Assembly: GCF_001659605.2 (NCBI RefSeq) | Contig: NC_035170.2 | Location: 30,980,020-31,044,019, forward strand | Reading direction: 5' to 3' | Source of the DNA: Manihot esculenta | Taxonomy: Eukaryota > Streptophyta > Magnoliopsida > Malpighiales > Euphorbiaceae | Length of the DNA stretch: 64,000 nucleotides | Shown: positions 10,179 to 20,336 of the stretch, in pieces | Layout: every line of letters starts with the position of its first letter | Position numbering within the stretch: the first letter of the stretch is position 1 | Notes under the pieces: generated by a model | What the model was told of the DNA's origin: nothing | Database searches by the model: none | Seen by the model: the letters and a program-made list of their open reading frames with translations, nothing else | Translations under genes and position numbers: made by a program

Positions 10179-10757
10179 ATATGGTTAGAATGTGTGTGCT
10201 GGACTTTGGCGGTTCTTGGAGGCAGCATCTACCTTTGGTGGAGTTTGCCTACAATAACAGCCATCATGCTAGCATCGGGATGGCTCCATATGAAGCTTTG
10301 TACGGAAGGAAGTGCAGGTCACCTGTTTGCTGAGAGGAAGTTGGAGAGAAGGCCTTGGCAGGGCCTGAGTGGTACCCATAATCAGAGAAAGGATCAAGAC
10401 TGCTGCAAGCAGACAGAAGAGTTATGCAGACATCCGCAAAAGACAGGTAGAGTTTCAGGAGGGGGATCTGGTATTGCTCAAGGTGTCTCCAATGAAAGGA
10501 GTGGTTCGCTTTGGGAAGAAAGGTAAACTAGCCCCACGATACATCGGACCCTTTGAAATCTTGCAGAAGATTGGGAATGTGTCGTACAAGCTGGATTTAC
10601 CTGCTTCAATGGAAAGAATCCATCCGGTTTTCCATGTTTCCATGTTGAGAAAGTTCGTGTCAGATCCGGGCAAGGTTCTTAGTGAGCCTGATGTGGAGAT
10701 CCAAGAGGATTTCACCTATGTTGAGCAGCCAGTACGGATCCTAGACACCCAGATCCG
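10179..10757 (+). pseudogene. Element A: integrase C-terminal part, right fragment
   Basis: Resumes the integrase frame interrupted at 802, repeating 31 bp of it (10179-10209). It reads the end of the integrase core ([22 protein letters not shown]) and then the C-terminal domain ([32 protein letters not shown]). Breaks: a TGA stop at 10331-10333 where copies B and C have TGG (tryptophan), and a short deletion of about 23 bp near 10370 that shifts the frame. At 10757 the coding DNA jumps straight into the LTR at a CCGG microhomology, so the last residues (the chromodomain-like tail seen in B), the polypurine tract and the first bases of the LTR are deleted. Confidence 0.88.
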
Positions 10758-12697
10758 GGCTAGACTCCGGTATCGGAATTCCTACCGTCCGGTGGAATCT
10801 CGGATGTCGGAGACCTCTAGAAGGGGTAAATCATGTTTTATGAAATGTTTTAATGGTTTTCATGATTTTAAATGAAAAGGAAATGAGTTTTTGCATGAAA
10901 ACAATTTTGGAGGACAACTCAGGTTCGGTCGCCGAAACACAAAGTTCGGCCACCGAACATGCATGCATTTTGGGTGAGCCTTAGGCCCCCGAAAGCATAA
11001 GTGAGGGAAGCCTAGGTTCGGCCGCCGAACCTCAAGTTCGGCCGCCGAACATGGCATGCATGCGGAGGCACGTTCGGCTCCCGAATGTGGCCTGGCCAGC
11101 CACTATAAAAGAGCCCCTTAGCCGAAATGGGCGAGCTTTCTCCCCATTTTCGGCCAAGGTGAGCCCTTCCGCCGTTCCTCACCATCTTTGAGTTCTTTCC
11201 TTCAAATCTTTCACGATTCTTACAAGTTTTCATCTTGTTTTGAAGATTTTCAAGTTTTGAGCAAGTTTTGGAGCTTTGAGGTTCAAGAACTCAAATCTCT
11301 CCCACCTCCGAGTTGAGGTCGTCTCTCTCTCGATCTTCAAGAGGTAAGAGCCGATCCTAAGCTCATTGCATGTTTTAAGTAAGTTTTATGCAAGATCTAT
11401 GGGGTAGAATGCATGAGTAAGCTTAGGTTGAGTTTATGGGTTTTTGATGAACTTTGAACAATGTGGCTTGTAAATGTATGTTTGATGTGTTGTAGTTGGG
11501 GTCTAAGGTAGTTTGAGACCCCTAGGAGCTTGTTTGCATGATTTGAATGAGTTATATGCATGTTTGGAAAGTTTGGGAGGCGTATGTGCATAGAGGAGCC
11601 AAGTTTCTGCCCTTTGGCAGAAACCAGGTTCGGCAGCCGAAGGACTTTCGGCAGCCGAACATGGCTGGGGAGGCAGGCCTTTCGGCTACCGAAGTTGCCC
11701 CCGAAAAGAGACTTTCGTCTCTGTCTGGGACTTTCGGCCGCCGAAGGTGCCGCCGAACCTGCCTGGGTTTCGGCTCTGGAGGGACGTTCGGCCGCCGAAG
11801 GTGCCGCCGAACCTGCCCTGTTCAGCCTTCCTTTGCATGTTTTTGCATGATTGTTTAAGGTGTTTTAGGGGGTTTTTGGGGGATGTTTTTAGAGTTATGT
11901 TCTAGTTGTTTGGTCCCTCATTTGAGTCCACCTGTGTAGGTTCGGACCCGAGGAACCGAGGACCCCAGCAGTGAGTTCAGCTGCTTCTGAGTCAGTAGAG
12001 CTTCAGCCAGAGGTGAGTAGAATAAACCTTTATGTTTTAAAGCAAATGAATTATACAGTTGAGCATGTTCATGCATCATGAATGCCATGTGATGAATTAG
12101 GTTGTTTGCATTAGAAATCACGAATATGTTGCATTGCATTTATGATGTTGATGTGGATTCGTTATTGAATGATCCTTTAGTCCTCATATGATATGATGAT
12201 GTTACGGCATGATATGGTATGGAAGTCCAGGTTGTACCCATTCTACGTCCCTGGCACTATGTAAGAGAAAGTCCAGGTTGTACCCATTCTACGTCCCTGG
12301 CACATTGGAATGTTATGATATGTTATGTTAAGAGAAAGACCGGTTGTACCCATTCTACGTCCCGGCACTTTGGAATGTAGAGGACTATTGGTGACAATAC
12401 CATCCGAGATGTGATTTGCTGTGATGTGTTGCATTACATGATGGCATGAGATTTTAAATATTGTTTTCTATTATTCTGCTCACTGGGCTCTTGTAGCTCA
12501 CCCCTTTCCCTAATCCCCCAGGATTGCACGTACGGGCTAGACAGAGAAGTCAAGAAGAGTAATGAAGTCTTATGTATGTAATAGTTAGAATGTGGACATG
12601 ACAAATTGTATAATGATGTATGGATGTGTAATGTAATGATATTGAGGTTTAGAAGTGTGCTTGACCATAGTTATTGTAATCCCTTTTTATTACATGA
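10758..12697 (+). repeat. Element A: truncated 3' LTR (A1)
   Basis: Matches the LTRs of elements G and C in the same orientation as the pol fragment: the first bases read gctagactccggtatcgg, missing about 11 bases of the LTR start. It contains three TTCGGC-type palindromes before the TATA box at 11104, a second palindrome cluster at 11625-11815, and three units with acccattctacgtccc between 12235 and 12370. It ends at 12697 where another LTR begins, so the terminal part is missing. Confidence 0.82.
11104..11111 (+). promoter_or_regulatory. TATA box of LTR A1
   Basis: TATAAAAG, preceded by the conserved stretch ctggccagccac and by a cluster of TTCGGCCGCCGAA-type palindromes at 10925-11085. 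The same arrangement is found in the other Tekay-like LTRs of this window. Confidence 0.6.
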
Positions 12698-14136
12698 TGT
12701 AATACCCGGCTAGAGTCCGGCCTCGGAATTCCTGTAGTCCGGTGGAATCTCGGGTGTCGGAACCCTCTAGAAGGGTAGTACATATGTTTTCTAAGATGTT
12801 TTAAGTTGTTTTTATGTTTTAAAGTGTTAAATAAGTGAGTTTTTGAAAGAAAAGCAATTTGGGAGAAATGCACATGTTCGGCCGCCGAAGGTCACTTTCG
12901 ACCGCCGAACCTTGCATGGTTTAGGCGTCACGTTCGGCTGCCGAAGGTGGTCTGGCCAGCCACCTATAAAAGGGCCAAAGGTCGGTGAAAAGGAGGATAT
13001 TTTCTCCTTCACCAGCAGCCAGAGGTGAGCCAAACCCTCTCCAAGTTGACTTTCATGGTTTTCATGATTTTCACTAAATCTTTCAAAGTTTTTAAGAGCT
13101 TATGCATGTTTTGAAGGTTTTGAGCAAAAAGAGCAAAGTTTGGAAGTTTGAAGTTTTGGAAGCTTGAATCTCCATAACTCCACGTCAGGATCGTCTGATC
13201 TCTTGTTTGGGAGAGGTAAGTGAAGATACTGAACTTCCTTTTTTTGAAGGTTTTATGGAAGTTTTATGGGTAGTATGCATGATTAGGTTAGATAAGGTTT
13301 ATGTGGAGATGTTGTGTTTAAGTATGTTTAAGTGTTATGTGCTAAGTTTGTTTGGGGTTATAGGTTAGTTTTAGACCCCTTTGTGCATATACTTGAGTAT
13401 ATGCTAGTTGTGAGAAGTTGGTATGCATGTTGAGAGGAGTTGGGGAAAGTTTGCATGAAGCAGAGCAAGTCTCTGCCCTTCGGGCAAGGCCAGGTTCGGC
13501 CGCGAAGAAAGGTTCGGCCGCCGAACCCCTTGTTGAGGCAGTTTCGGCTGCCAAAGCTTGCTTCCGAAATTCTAGACTTTCGTCTCTGGAGGCAAGGTTA
13601 GGCCGCCGAAAGTGCTGCCGAAGGTTGAGTTTCATCTCTGGACGAGACTTTCGGATGTCGAAGGTGCACCCGAAGGAGAGAAAGAGGACTTTCGGCCGCC
13701 GAAGGAAGAGATTCGGCCGCCGAAAGTGCATGAGTTTCGTCTCTGGACAGGACTTTCGGCCGTCAAACCTGCCGCCGAAGGTGCCCTGTCCAACCTTCTT
13801 TTGCATGTTTTATGTGATTGTTTTAGGATCTCTTAGAGGGGTTTTGGGGAGTTTCTTAGAGTCGTTCTTATGTTAGTTTGGTACCTCATATAAGTCCACC
13901 TATGTAGGAACAGACCAGAGGAACCAGAGAGAGCAGCAGTGAGCATAGTGCAGAACCTGCAAAGTTAGATCAGAGTCAGCCAAAGGTGAGTGGAACTAAA
14001 CTTAACTATTTTAATATGGAATATCAAATATTTTTATCACGTTTCATGCATCATGATTATGTTTAGGTTGTTTGCATTAGACTCCACGAGGATGATGCAT
14101 TGCATAATTTTATGTTGATGAAATGATGATGATTCC
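12698..14136 (+). repeat. Truncated Tekay-like LTR (A2)
   Basis: Starts with the canonical LTR end tgtaatacccggctagag. It resembles the LTRs of B more than those of A1: same order of palindrome cluster, TATA box at 12965, second palindrome cluster at 13495-13780 and the region around 14050-14110 with the conserved cacgaggatgatgcattgca. It stops at 14136 against an unrelated Tat-type fragment, so roughly the last 0.6 kb expected by comparison with B are missing. No target duplication is recoverable. Confidence 0.8.
12965..12972 (+). promoter_or_regulatory. TATA box of LTR A2
   Basis: TATAAAAG just after ctggccagccacc, downstream of three TTCGGCYGCCGAA-type palindromes at 12886-12944. Confidence 0.6.
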
Positions 14137-14913
14137 GTGAGAGGAAGGACGCTTGTGTGAACTCTCTGGGGAAGGACGCTTGCGTGAACGATTAAAAAAG
14201 CGGCTAGATGGGGCAAAGGCAAATTGGGCAGAAGAGCTCAACAGCATCCTGTGGGCACTCCGAACCACCCCTAGAGCACCCACTAAAGAAACGCCTTTTG
14301 CACTTGCCTATGGTACAGAGGCCATAGTCCCAGTTGAGTTGCAGATTCCTACTCTTCGAGTCCAATTTGCTAGTGAGAGCACTAACGACGAAAAGCTAAG
14401 AAGCAACATGGATTCCCTTGAGGAAATCAGAGAAGAAGCTCAAATCCGAACTACCGCCTATCAACAACGGGCAGCACGATACTACAACCAAAAGGTCAGA
14501 GAAAGAAGCTTGAAAGTGGGAGACCTGGCCTTAAGAAACCTGGAAGCCACAGGAAAAAGGGCGGCAGCTGGTAAGCTAGCACCGACCTGGGAGGGCCCGT
14601 TCAGGGTAACAAAAGTAGTCCGGCCAGGAGTATACCGGATTGAAGATATGCAAGGGAACCATGAGCCCCACGCTTGGAATATTCAACACCTAAAGAGGTA
14701 TTTCCCCTGATATAGTTGTAAAGAAAAACATTGTATTCTGATAAATATGAAGGAAACAAATTGTTTACACAATAAGATTATCTTTATGAATAATACTCCT
14801 CCATGACAAAGAAAGAACAGGGCTCGGAGAGACCCTTTAGAGGAACAGGACCCCAGGGAGGTAGGTGTACAGGATCCCCTAGATTTCTTAACACCATGAA
14901 CCAAACTGAGAAG
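14137..14913 (+). pseudogene. Tat-type integrase C-terminal fragment and 3' trailer
   Basis: Reading frame ending at 14710, with ALRTTPRAPTKETPFALAYG, a region typical of the end of the integrase core in Tat/Retand-like gypsy elements, then a C-terminal segment with GKLAPTWEGPFRV and HLKRYFP just before the stop. Only about 190 residues are left; everything upstream is missing. The first 50 bases contain a local duplication of ggaaggacgcttgcgtgaac (second copy about 14169-14188). From 14711 to 14913 there is a non-coding trailer with no feature I recognise. The element is in the same orientation as element D but may be a different copy. Confidence 0.8.
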
Positions 14914-15306
14914 ACAAACAGCCGGCGGGGCCCCGAGGTCACCCCGGAACAAAAACGACCAGGATCTCGTGAGATCTCCTAGAGCACAAACAGCCGGCGG
15001 GGCCCCGAGGTCACCCCGGAACAAAAACAACCAGGATCTCGTGAGATCTCCTGGAGCACAAACAGCCGGCGGGGCCCCGAGGTCACCCCGGAACAAAAAC
15101 AACCAGGATCTCGTGAGATCTCCTGAAGCACAAACAGCCGGCGGGGCCCCGAAGTCACCCCGGAATAAAAACAACCAGGATCTCGTGAGATCTCCTGGAA
15201 CACAAACAGCCGGCGAGGCCCCGAGGTCACCCCGGAACAAAAATAGCCAGGATCTCGTAAGATCTCTTGGAGCACAAACAACCGGCGAGGCCCCAAGGTC
15301 ATCCCG
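14914..15306 (+). repeat. 72-bp minisatellite, about 5.4 units
   Basis: Units start at 14914, 14986, 15058, 15130, 15202 and 15274 (last one partial). Each contains cagccggcggggccccgagg and the palindrome GATCTC-GT-GAGATC. Because 72 is a multiple of 3, the array stays open in several frames on both strands and yields long spurious frames (for example 14969-15574 plus and 14683-15465 minus). I do not regard these as genes. Confidence 0.92.
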
Positions 15307-15476
15307 GAGCCTTAACGAGCCGAATACTATGGAGCTCAAGCTCGGCTCGTTTAAGTTACGAGCCTCAAAATTGAGTTCGAGCTTGGCTCGTTTAAAAAAC
15401 GAGCCGAACTCGGTTGAGCTTTTATCGAGTCGAGTCTCGAGTAGCTCACAAATAGCTTGGCTCATTTACAGCCCTA
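15307..15476 (+). mobile_element. Right end of a hAT-like non-autonomous element
   Basis: 170 bp matching the right end of the complete element at 18723-19447 (gagccttaacga through ggctcatttaca), ending in ccta at 15476. The left part is replaced by the minisatellite, so this is a truncated relic. Confidence 0.7.
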
Positions 15477-15510
15477 AAATCGTATTAAACTGGTATCGTA
15501 TCCAAACTCA

Positions 15511-16803
15511 TATTATATACATATTTTTTTATAATTTTTATATTATATATAATAATTTATATTTTAATTTTTAATATAACTATCAAATTAATTTTTATAT
15601 TCTTAACATAAAAAATTTAAACTTCTCTATAATTCATCCATCCAAATTAAATATTCTATCATTCATCTCTTATTATTAAAAATATTATTATCTTTTTAAA
15701 TAAATAAATTAAACTTTAATTCTTAGATTTAAGTATAATTATTTAATTTATTTTAATATTTTTAAAATTAAACATTTAAATATCTCTATAATTAAATTTT
15801 ATATATATTTATTTTTATTAAAATATAAAAATATTTTTATTATTTTTATTAAATTAAAAATATTAATGAATTAGATTTCATCTATTTTACTCATTTATTA
15901 AAATTTAAATAGTTAAATTTATTTTTTATTTTTTATTTAAAAAAATATTTAAATTCTCATTAAATTTTATCTAAATTATCACATTCAACTAATTTTTAAT
16001 ATTTTTACTATTTAATTTTTATTCATTAAAATATTTTAATATTAAATAATTTCAAAAATTTTAAAAATATTTATAAATTTAATAATTTTTAAATGGTATT
16101 ATATATTTATAAATAATAGACTTTACGCAGTATTCTTAGAGAAAAAAATTATATTTTTAGAAATTTGATAATAAAGTAGCTTTTAATTAGTATATATAAT
16201 GTTTAAAAAATTTGAATATAAAAATTTTTTTTAAATTTTAGTTTTAAAAATATAAGATTAATTTATTAATTATATTTAAAATTTAGATATAAAATTGTAA
16301 TTTATGCCATATAAAAAAATTTATCTACATTATTATATTTATTAAATTATTTTAAATATTTATTTTTTAATTTATTAATTGATATATTTTTTAAAATTAA
16401 TAAATTTTTTATATAAAAAAAAACCCACATAATATATTATATTCAAATCTCAAGAACTCCAGATACGACTAACAAGAGAGATGGGGCCCGCTGGCTATGG
16501 ATGAGTAAAGGCTGGTGAATACTGAATAGAAGGGTATGTAAGAGTTGACCGGCGATGACTCAATTATTGCTTATAGTTTTATAATTAAATTAAGCGTGGG
16601 TATTAAAATTTTTTATATTATTATTATACAATATTATTTTATAAAATAATATTTTTTAGTATAAATTTACTTCACTGTTAAGAAAAATAAAATATTTGTT
16701 TAAAAATTTTTAATTCAAAATAATAATTAAATATAAATTTATGCACTATAAATCTCAATTGTAACAAATAAAATTAAAAATTTTAATATTTATTAACATA
16801 TAT
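15511..16803. repeat. AT-rich duplicated segment, copy 1
   Basis: Very AT-rich DNA without coding signal. It matches the segment at 18246-19737 at both ends (attatatacatattttt at the start, the GC-richer landmark gagagatggggcccgctggc at about 16473, and ttttaatatttatta near the end). It holds about 550 bp around 15900-16440 that copy 2 lacks, and it has no hAT insertion at the landmark. Nature unknown; the two copies could be ends of one element or an old segmental duplication. Confidence 0.7.
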
Positions 16804-17310
16804 TATTAATATTTAATAATAAATTTTATTTAAAAAATTATATTTAAAAAAATAAATTTATTAAATTTTAATAATAATATAACAGGATGATAGCGGTGAA
16901 ATGAGATAATTATCTATTTTATCACAATATTTCTAAATGTCAATTTTTTAAATAATAAAATTTAATATATCACTCAGACAATAATATATAGATGGTTTCA
17001 TAATAATTATAGTATAAATATATTTTATTATTAAGAAATAATAGGATGATATGTTCAAAATATTTAGATGACTCATCTTTTAATTTTAATTTTATAAGAG
17101 GATTAAATTAAATATTGAGAGTAGTGTAACTATGCTTTTATGTTAAATATTAAAGAAATTAATAAAAAAATTAAAATACGAGTAATTTGAAAATGGATGG
17201 GAGAGATGTATAAAAAAATATATAAAATAGAGATTGTGAAAATGTGTTTTATATAAAATGTACAATGAAAATTACATATTTATAAGAAAATAAAAAGATT
17301 AAAATTAGAG
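16804..17310. other. AT-rich non-coding DNA
   Basis: About 500 bp of AT-rich sequence with no open frame, repeat unit or known motif that I can support. Confidence 0.5.
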
Positions 17311-18176
17311 AGATTTATAATTTAGTCTCTGAATATTACTATTATTAATAAGTCAGTTTCTGTATTTTTAGAAATCTATTAAAACGTTAATATCTTTTAT
17401 TTCTGTCAATAAAATAGTATTTACGACTATTTTTTCTGTTAAAAATATAATAAAATATTAAATTATTCCTTTTTTTCCTCCTCCTTCTTATTCATCGATT
17501 TTTCCTCCTTTTTTCGCTTTTTCTTACTCTTCTTTTTCTTCTTCTCCTTTGAATTGAAGTAATAATATTATTGAATTATCAGAACTACTTTGATATCTAG
17601 TTTTGCATCATCATCGTCTTTTTCTTTTTTTTTTTTTTCTTTTTTAAGGAGAAGGAGGAGGAGGCTTCTTCTTCTGCTTCTTCTTCTCCTTCTTCACCTT
17701 CTCCTTCTTCTCATTTTTTTTCTTCTTTTTCTTCTTCTTATTTTCTTTCATCATCATCATTTTTTTCTTTTTTGAGGAGGAGAAGAAGGAGGGACTATTT
17801 CATTGACGGAAATAAATGATAATAAATAATAAGAACATTTTAATAGATGTAAGAAAATATATGAACTATTTCGTTTATGAAAAGAAATGATAAGAACATT
17901 TTAATAGATATGAGAAAAAATAATGACGTTTTAATAGATTTCTAAAAAATATAGGGAGGAATGATTTCGTTGACGGAAAGAAACAATGCGGAGGGACTAT
18001 TTCGTTAACAGAAAAAAACGATAAGTACAGAAAAAATAAGGAGTATTTAATTGACGGAAAAAATAATAAGGACATTTTAATAGATATGAAAAAAGATAAA
18101 AATATTTTAATAAATTTTTAAAAATGTAAGGACTAACTTGTTAATAATAGCAATATCTAATAACTAAATAAGAGGT
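17311..18176. mobile_element. Foldback (long inverted repeat) element
   Basis: The left arm (about 17311-17460) and the reverse complement of the right arm (about 18030-18176) match imperfectly over more than 100 bases: tactattattaataagtcag on the left corresponds to ctattattaacaagttag on the reversed right side, followed in both by related tattttta, tctattaaaa and tctgtcaat blocks. The middle is a CTT/GAA-rich tract with its own inverted halves. The right arm carries several degenerate copies of ggactatttcgttgacgga. No transposase. Could be a Mutator-like MITE; target duplication not resolved. Confidence 0.55.
17460..17790. repeat. Polypyrimidine/polypurine low-complexity tract
   Basis: Long runs of ctt, cttctt and tcctcc, broken by a gaaggaggaggagg stretch at about 17650 and gaggaggagaagaaggagg at about 17775, so that it can fold on itself. 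It forms the core of the foldback element. Confidence 0.8.
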
Positions 18177-18245
18177 TTTATTTGAATGTAAAATTAGATT
18201 TTAAAAATTTTATCTCACCTTTTTTATCTAATTTTATTTGTTAAA

Positions 18246-19737
18246 ATTATATACATATTTTTTATAATTTTTATATTATATATAATAATTTATATTTTAA
18301 TTTTTAATATAATTATCAAATCAATTTTTATATTCTTATCATAAAAAATTTAAATTTCTCTATAATTCATCCATTCAAATTAAATATTTTATCATTCATC
18401 TCTTATTATTAAAAATATTATTATCTTTTTAAATAAATTAATTAAACTTTAATTCTTAGATTTAAATATAATTATTTAATTTATTTTAATATTTTTGAAA
18501 TTAATCATTTAAATATCTCTATAATCAAATTTTTTATACTTTAAACTTTTCATACATTTATTTTTATTAAAAATATAAAAATATTTTTATTATTTTTTTA
18601 AATTAAAAATATTAATGAATTAGATTTCATCCATTTTACTCATTTATTAGATTCAAATCTCAACAACTCAAGATACGACTAACAAGAGAGATGGGGCCCG
18701 CTGGCTATGGATGAGTAAAGACTAGGGGTGTAAACGAACCGAGCCGAGCCGAGTTTTGAAGAGCTCAAGCTTGGTTCGTTAAAATTTTTTCGAGCTCGAG
18801 CCGAATTCGAGCTTTACTCATATCGAACTCGAGCCGAGTATTAAGAAGCTCAAGCTTGGCTCGTTTAGCAAACGAGCTTAGACGAGTCGAGCTTTTATCG
18901 AGCTGAGTCGAGCTTTTATCGAGCTGAGTCTCAAATAGTTCACGAATAATTTAATTTATTTAAATGTATAATGAGTTTTAGTTTAAAACTAATAAGTTTA
19001 AAATTAAAATAATTTTAGATAAATAAGTATATCTACAAATTAGCATGTAAACTTATAAAAATGAGTTTTTAAATCTTAATGATCTAAATATATGCAAGTT
19101 TAAGAGTGTAACTAAACTATATAGAGATGAATTTTAAAAAATTCAGATTTGGCTCATGAAAGTATATGCAGGGTTTAGTTTATTTCTCTTATGATAGTAA
19201 TTTCAGTTTACTTAACGAGACTGTTCACGAGCCTATTCGCGAGCCTGCTCATGAACTCAGAAACGAGTCGAGCTCACGAGCCTTAACGAACCGAATACTA
19301 TGGAGCTCAAGCTTGGCTCGTTTACTAAACGAGCCTAAAAATTAAGCTCGAGCTTGGCTCGTTTAGAAATCGAGTCGAGCTCGGTCGAGCTTTTATCGAA
19401 TCGAACCTCGAATAGCTCACGAACGGCTTGGCTCATTTACACCCCTAGTAAAGACTGGTGAATATGAATAGAAGGGTATGTAGGAGTTGACCAGCGATGA
19501 CTTGCTTATAGTTTTATAATTAAATTAAGCGTGGGTATTAAATTTTTTTATATTATTATTGTATAACATTATTTTATAAAATAATATTTTTTTAGTATAA
19601 ATTTACTTCACTTGTTAAGAAAAATAAAATATTTGTTTAAAAATTTTAAATTCAAAATAATAATTAAATACCAATTTATGCGCTATAAATCTCAATTGTA
19701 ATAAATAAAATTAAAAATTTTAATATTTATTATCATA
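18246..19737. repeat. AT-rich duplicated segment, copy 2 (with hAT insertion)
   Basis: Second copy of the segment at 15511-16803. Compared with copy 1 it has lost about 550 bp between catttatta (about 18645) and attcaaatctca, and it has gained the hAT element at 18723-19447 beside the gagagatggggcccgctggc landmark. Confidence 0.7.
18723..19447. mobile_element. Non-autonomous hAT-type element, 725 bp, with 8-bp target duplication
   Basis: Terminal inverted repeats begin taggggtgtaaacgaaccga on the left; the reverse complement of the right end begins taggggtgtaaatgagccaa. Both flanks carry gtaaagac (18715-18722 and 19448-19455), the 8-bp duplication expected of hAT transposases. The interior is rich in gagctcgagc-like words and has no coding frame. 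The related AT-rich copy 1 shows the unoccupied site (gatgagtaaaggctggtgaa at about 16500). Confidence 0.85.
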
Positions 19738-19797
19738 TATTTTTTATCTCAGCGGATATATTTTAATATTTTATTAAAATATTTATTATCAGGCAAT

Positions 19798-20258
19798 TGA
19801 TGACCGCTGGATTTTCTTCACCCCGGTCCAGGGTCTTGACCACAGCCAAAGGCCCATAAAGTAGAGGTTCACGCACCTGGTATGCAAAACAAGCCTGGCT
19901 CATTCAACATTCAAGGTCGGGCTCGGCCAAGCTTCCCTCTCAGACTTAGCGTCCGGCCCAACTTTCGGCCCAGCCCATGATTCAGAATGATACTCGCCAG
20001 ACAGCCTGGCAGATCCGCTCGAGCGTATGCACGAAGAGAATCAGAGGCCGTTACGCATGGAGCAGACGGCTGATACCCTCGTACGCCCGAATCTGTATGT
20101 CAGAGACGCGTGTCCCAATCGTAGGGAGGCCTTTACACGTCACCAACATGCAAGACGAAAGAGATAAAAGGGGGAGTCCCCTCCCCAGAAAGTTTAAGTT
20201 TTATTCTTCAATACAAAAACCCTTGTAAAACACTATTCTATTGGATCTCAGATCATCA
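19798..20258 (+). repeat. Element D: 5' LTR (461 bp)
   Basis: Runs from TGATGACCGCTGG to CAGATCATCA. The left part is repeated at 35910-36005 and 45978-46104 as the 3' LTR, split by element G. A TATA-like aagagataaaaggg lies near 20159. The LTR is followed after two bases by the primer site. The flank just left reads aggcaat; the matching right flank lies outside the window. Confidence 0.85.
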
Positions 20259-20260
20259 AT

Positions 20261-20278
20261 TGGCGCCGTCTGTGGGAA
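20261..20278 (+). promoter_or_regulatory. Primer-binding site of D (Tat-type)
   Basis: tggcgccgtctgtgggaa, the primer site usual in plant Tat/Retand-type elements, commonly assigned to tRNA-Arg; I have not checked the tRNA. Confidence 0.8.
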
Positions 20279-20336
20279 ACGAAGGAGATCTTTTCATCAC
20301 CGGAGTTTTCACTTTCAAAACCCACTGAGATCCACG

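Noticed and set aside
15484..15505. tggtatcg at about 15492 as a tRNA-Met primer site that would make the AT-rich region an LTR element
   Set aside because: Only eight bases, with one mismatch to tggtatca, no LTR end beside it and no matching polypurine tract.
14683..15574. Long open frames on both strands across 14683-15574 (up to 260 codons)
   Set aside because: They are produced by the 72-bp tandem repeat, whose length is a multiple of three; the translations are simple peptide repeats with no domain.
17590..17775. Leucine-rich 61-codon frame in the CTT tract
   Set aside because: Low-complexity translation of a simple repeat.
19791..19797. aggcaat left of the D 5' LTR as a target duplication
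   Set aside because: The same letters precede the D 3' LTR as part of its internal end (ggggcaat), and the true right flank lies outside the window, so it cannot be tested here.
20261..20278. Element D as an Athila-type element
   Set aside because: The primer site reads tggcgccgtctgtgg, and the gag and the extra RNase H domain fit Tat-type elements; Athila-like H has the tRNA-Asp site and a different gag.
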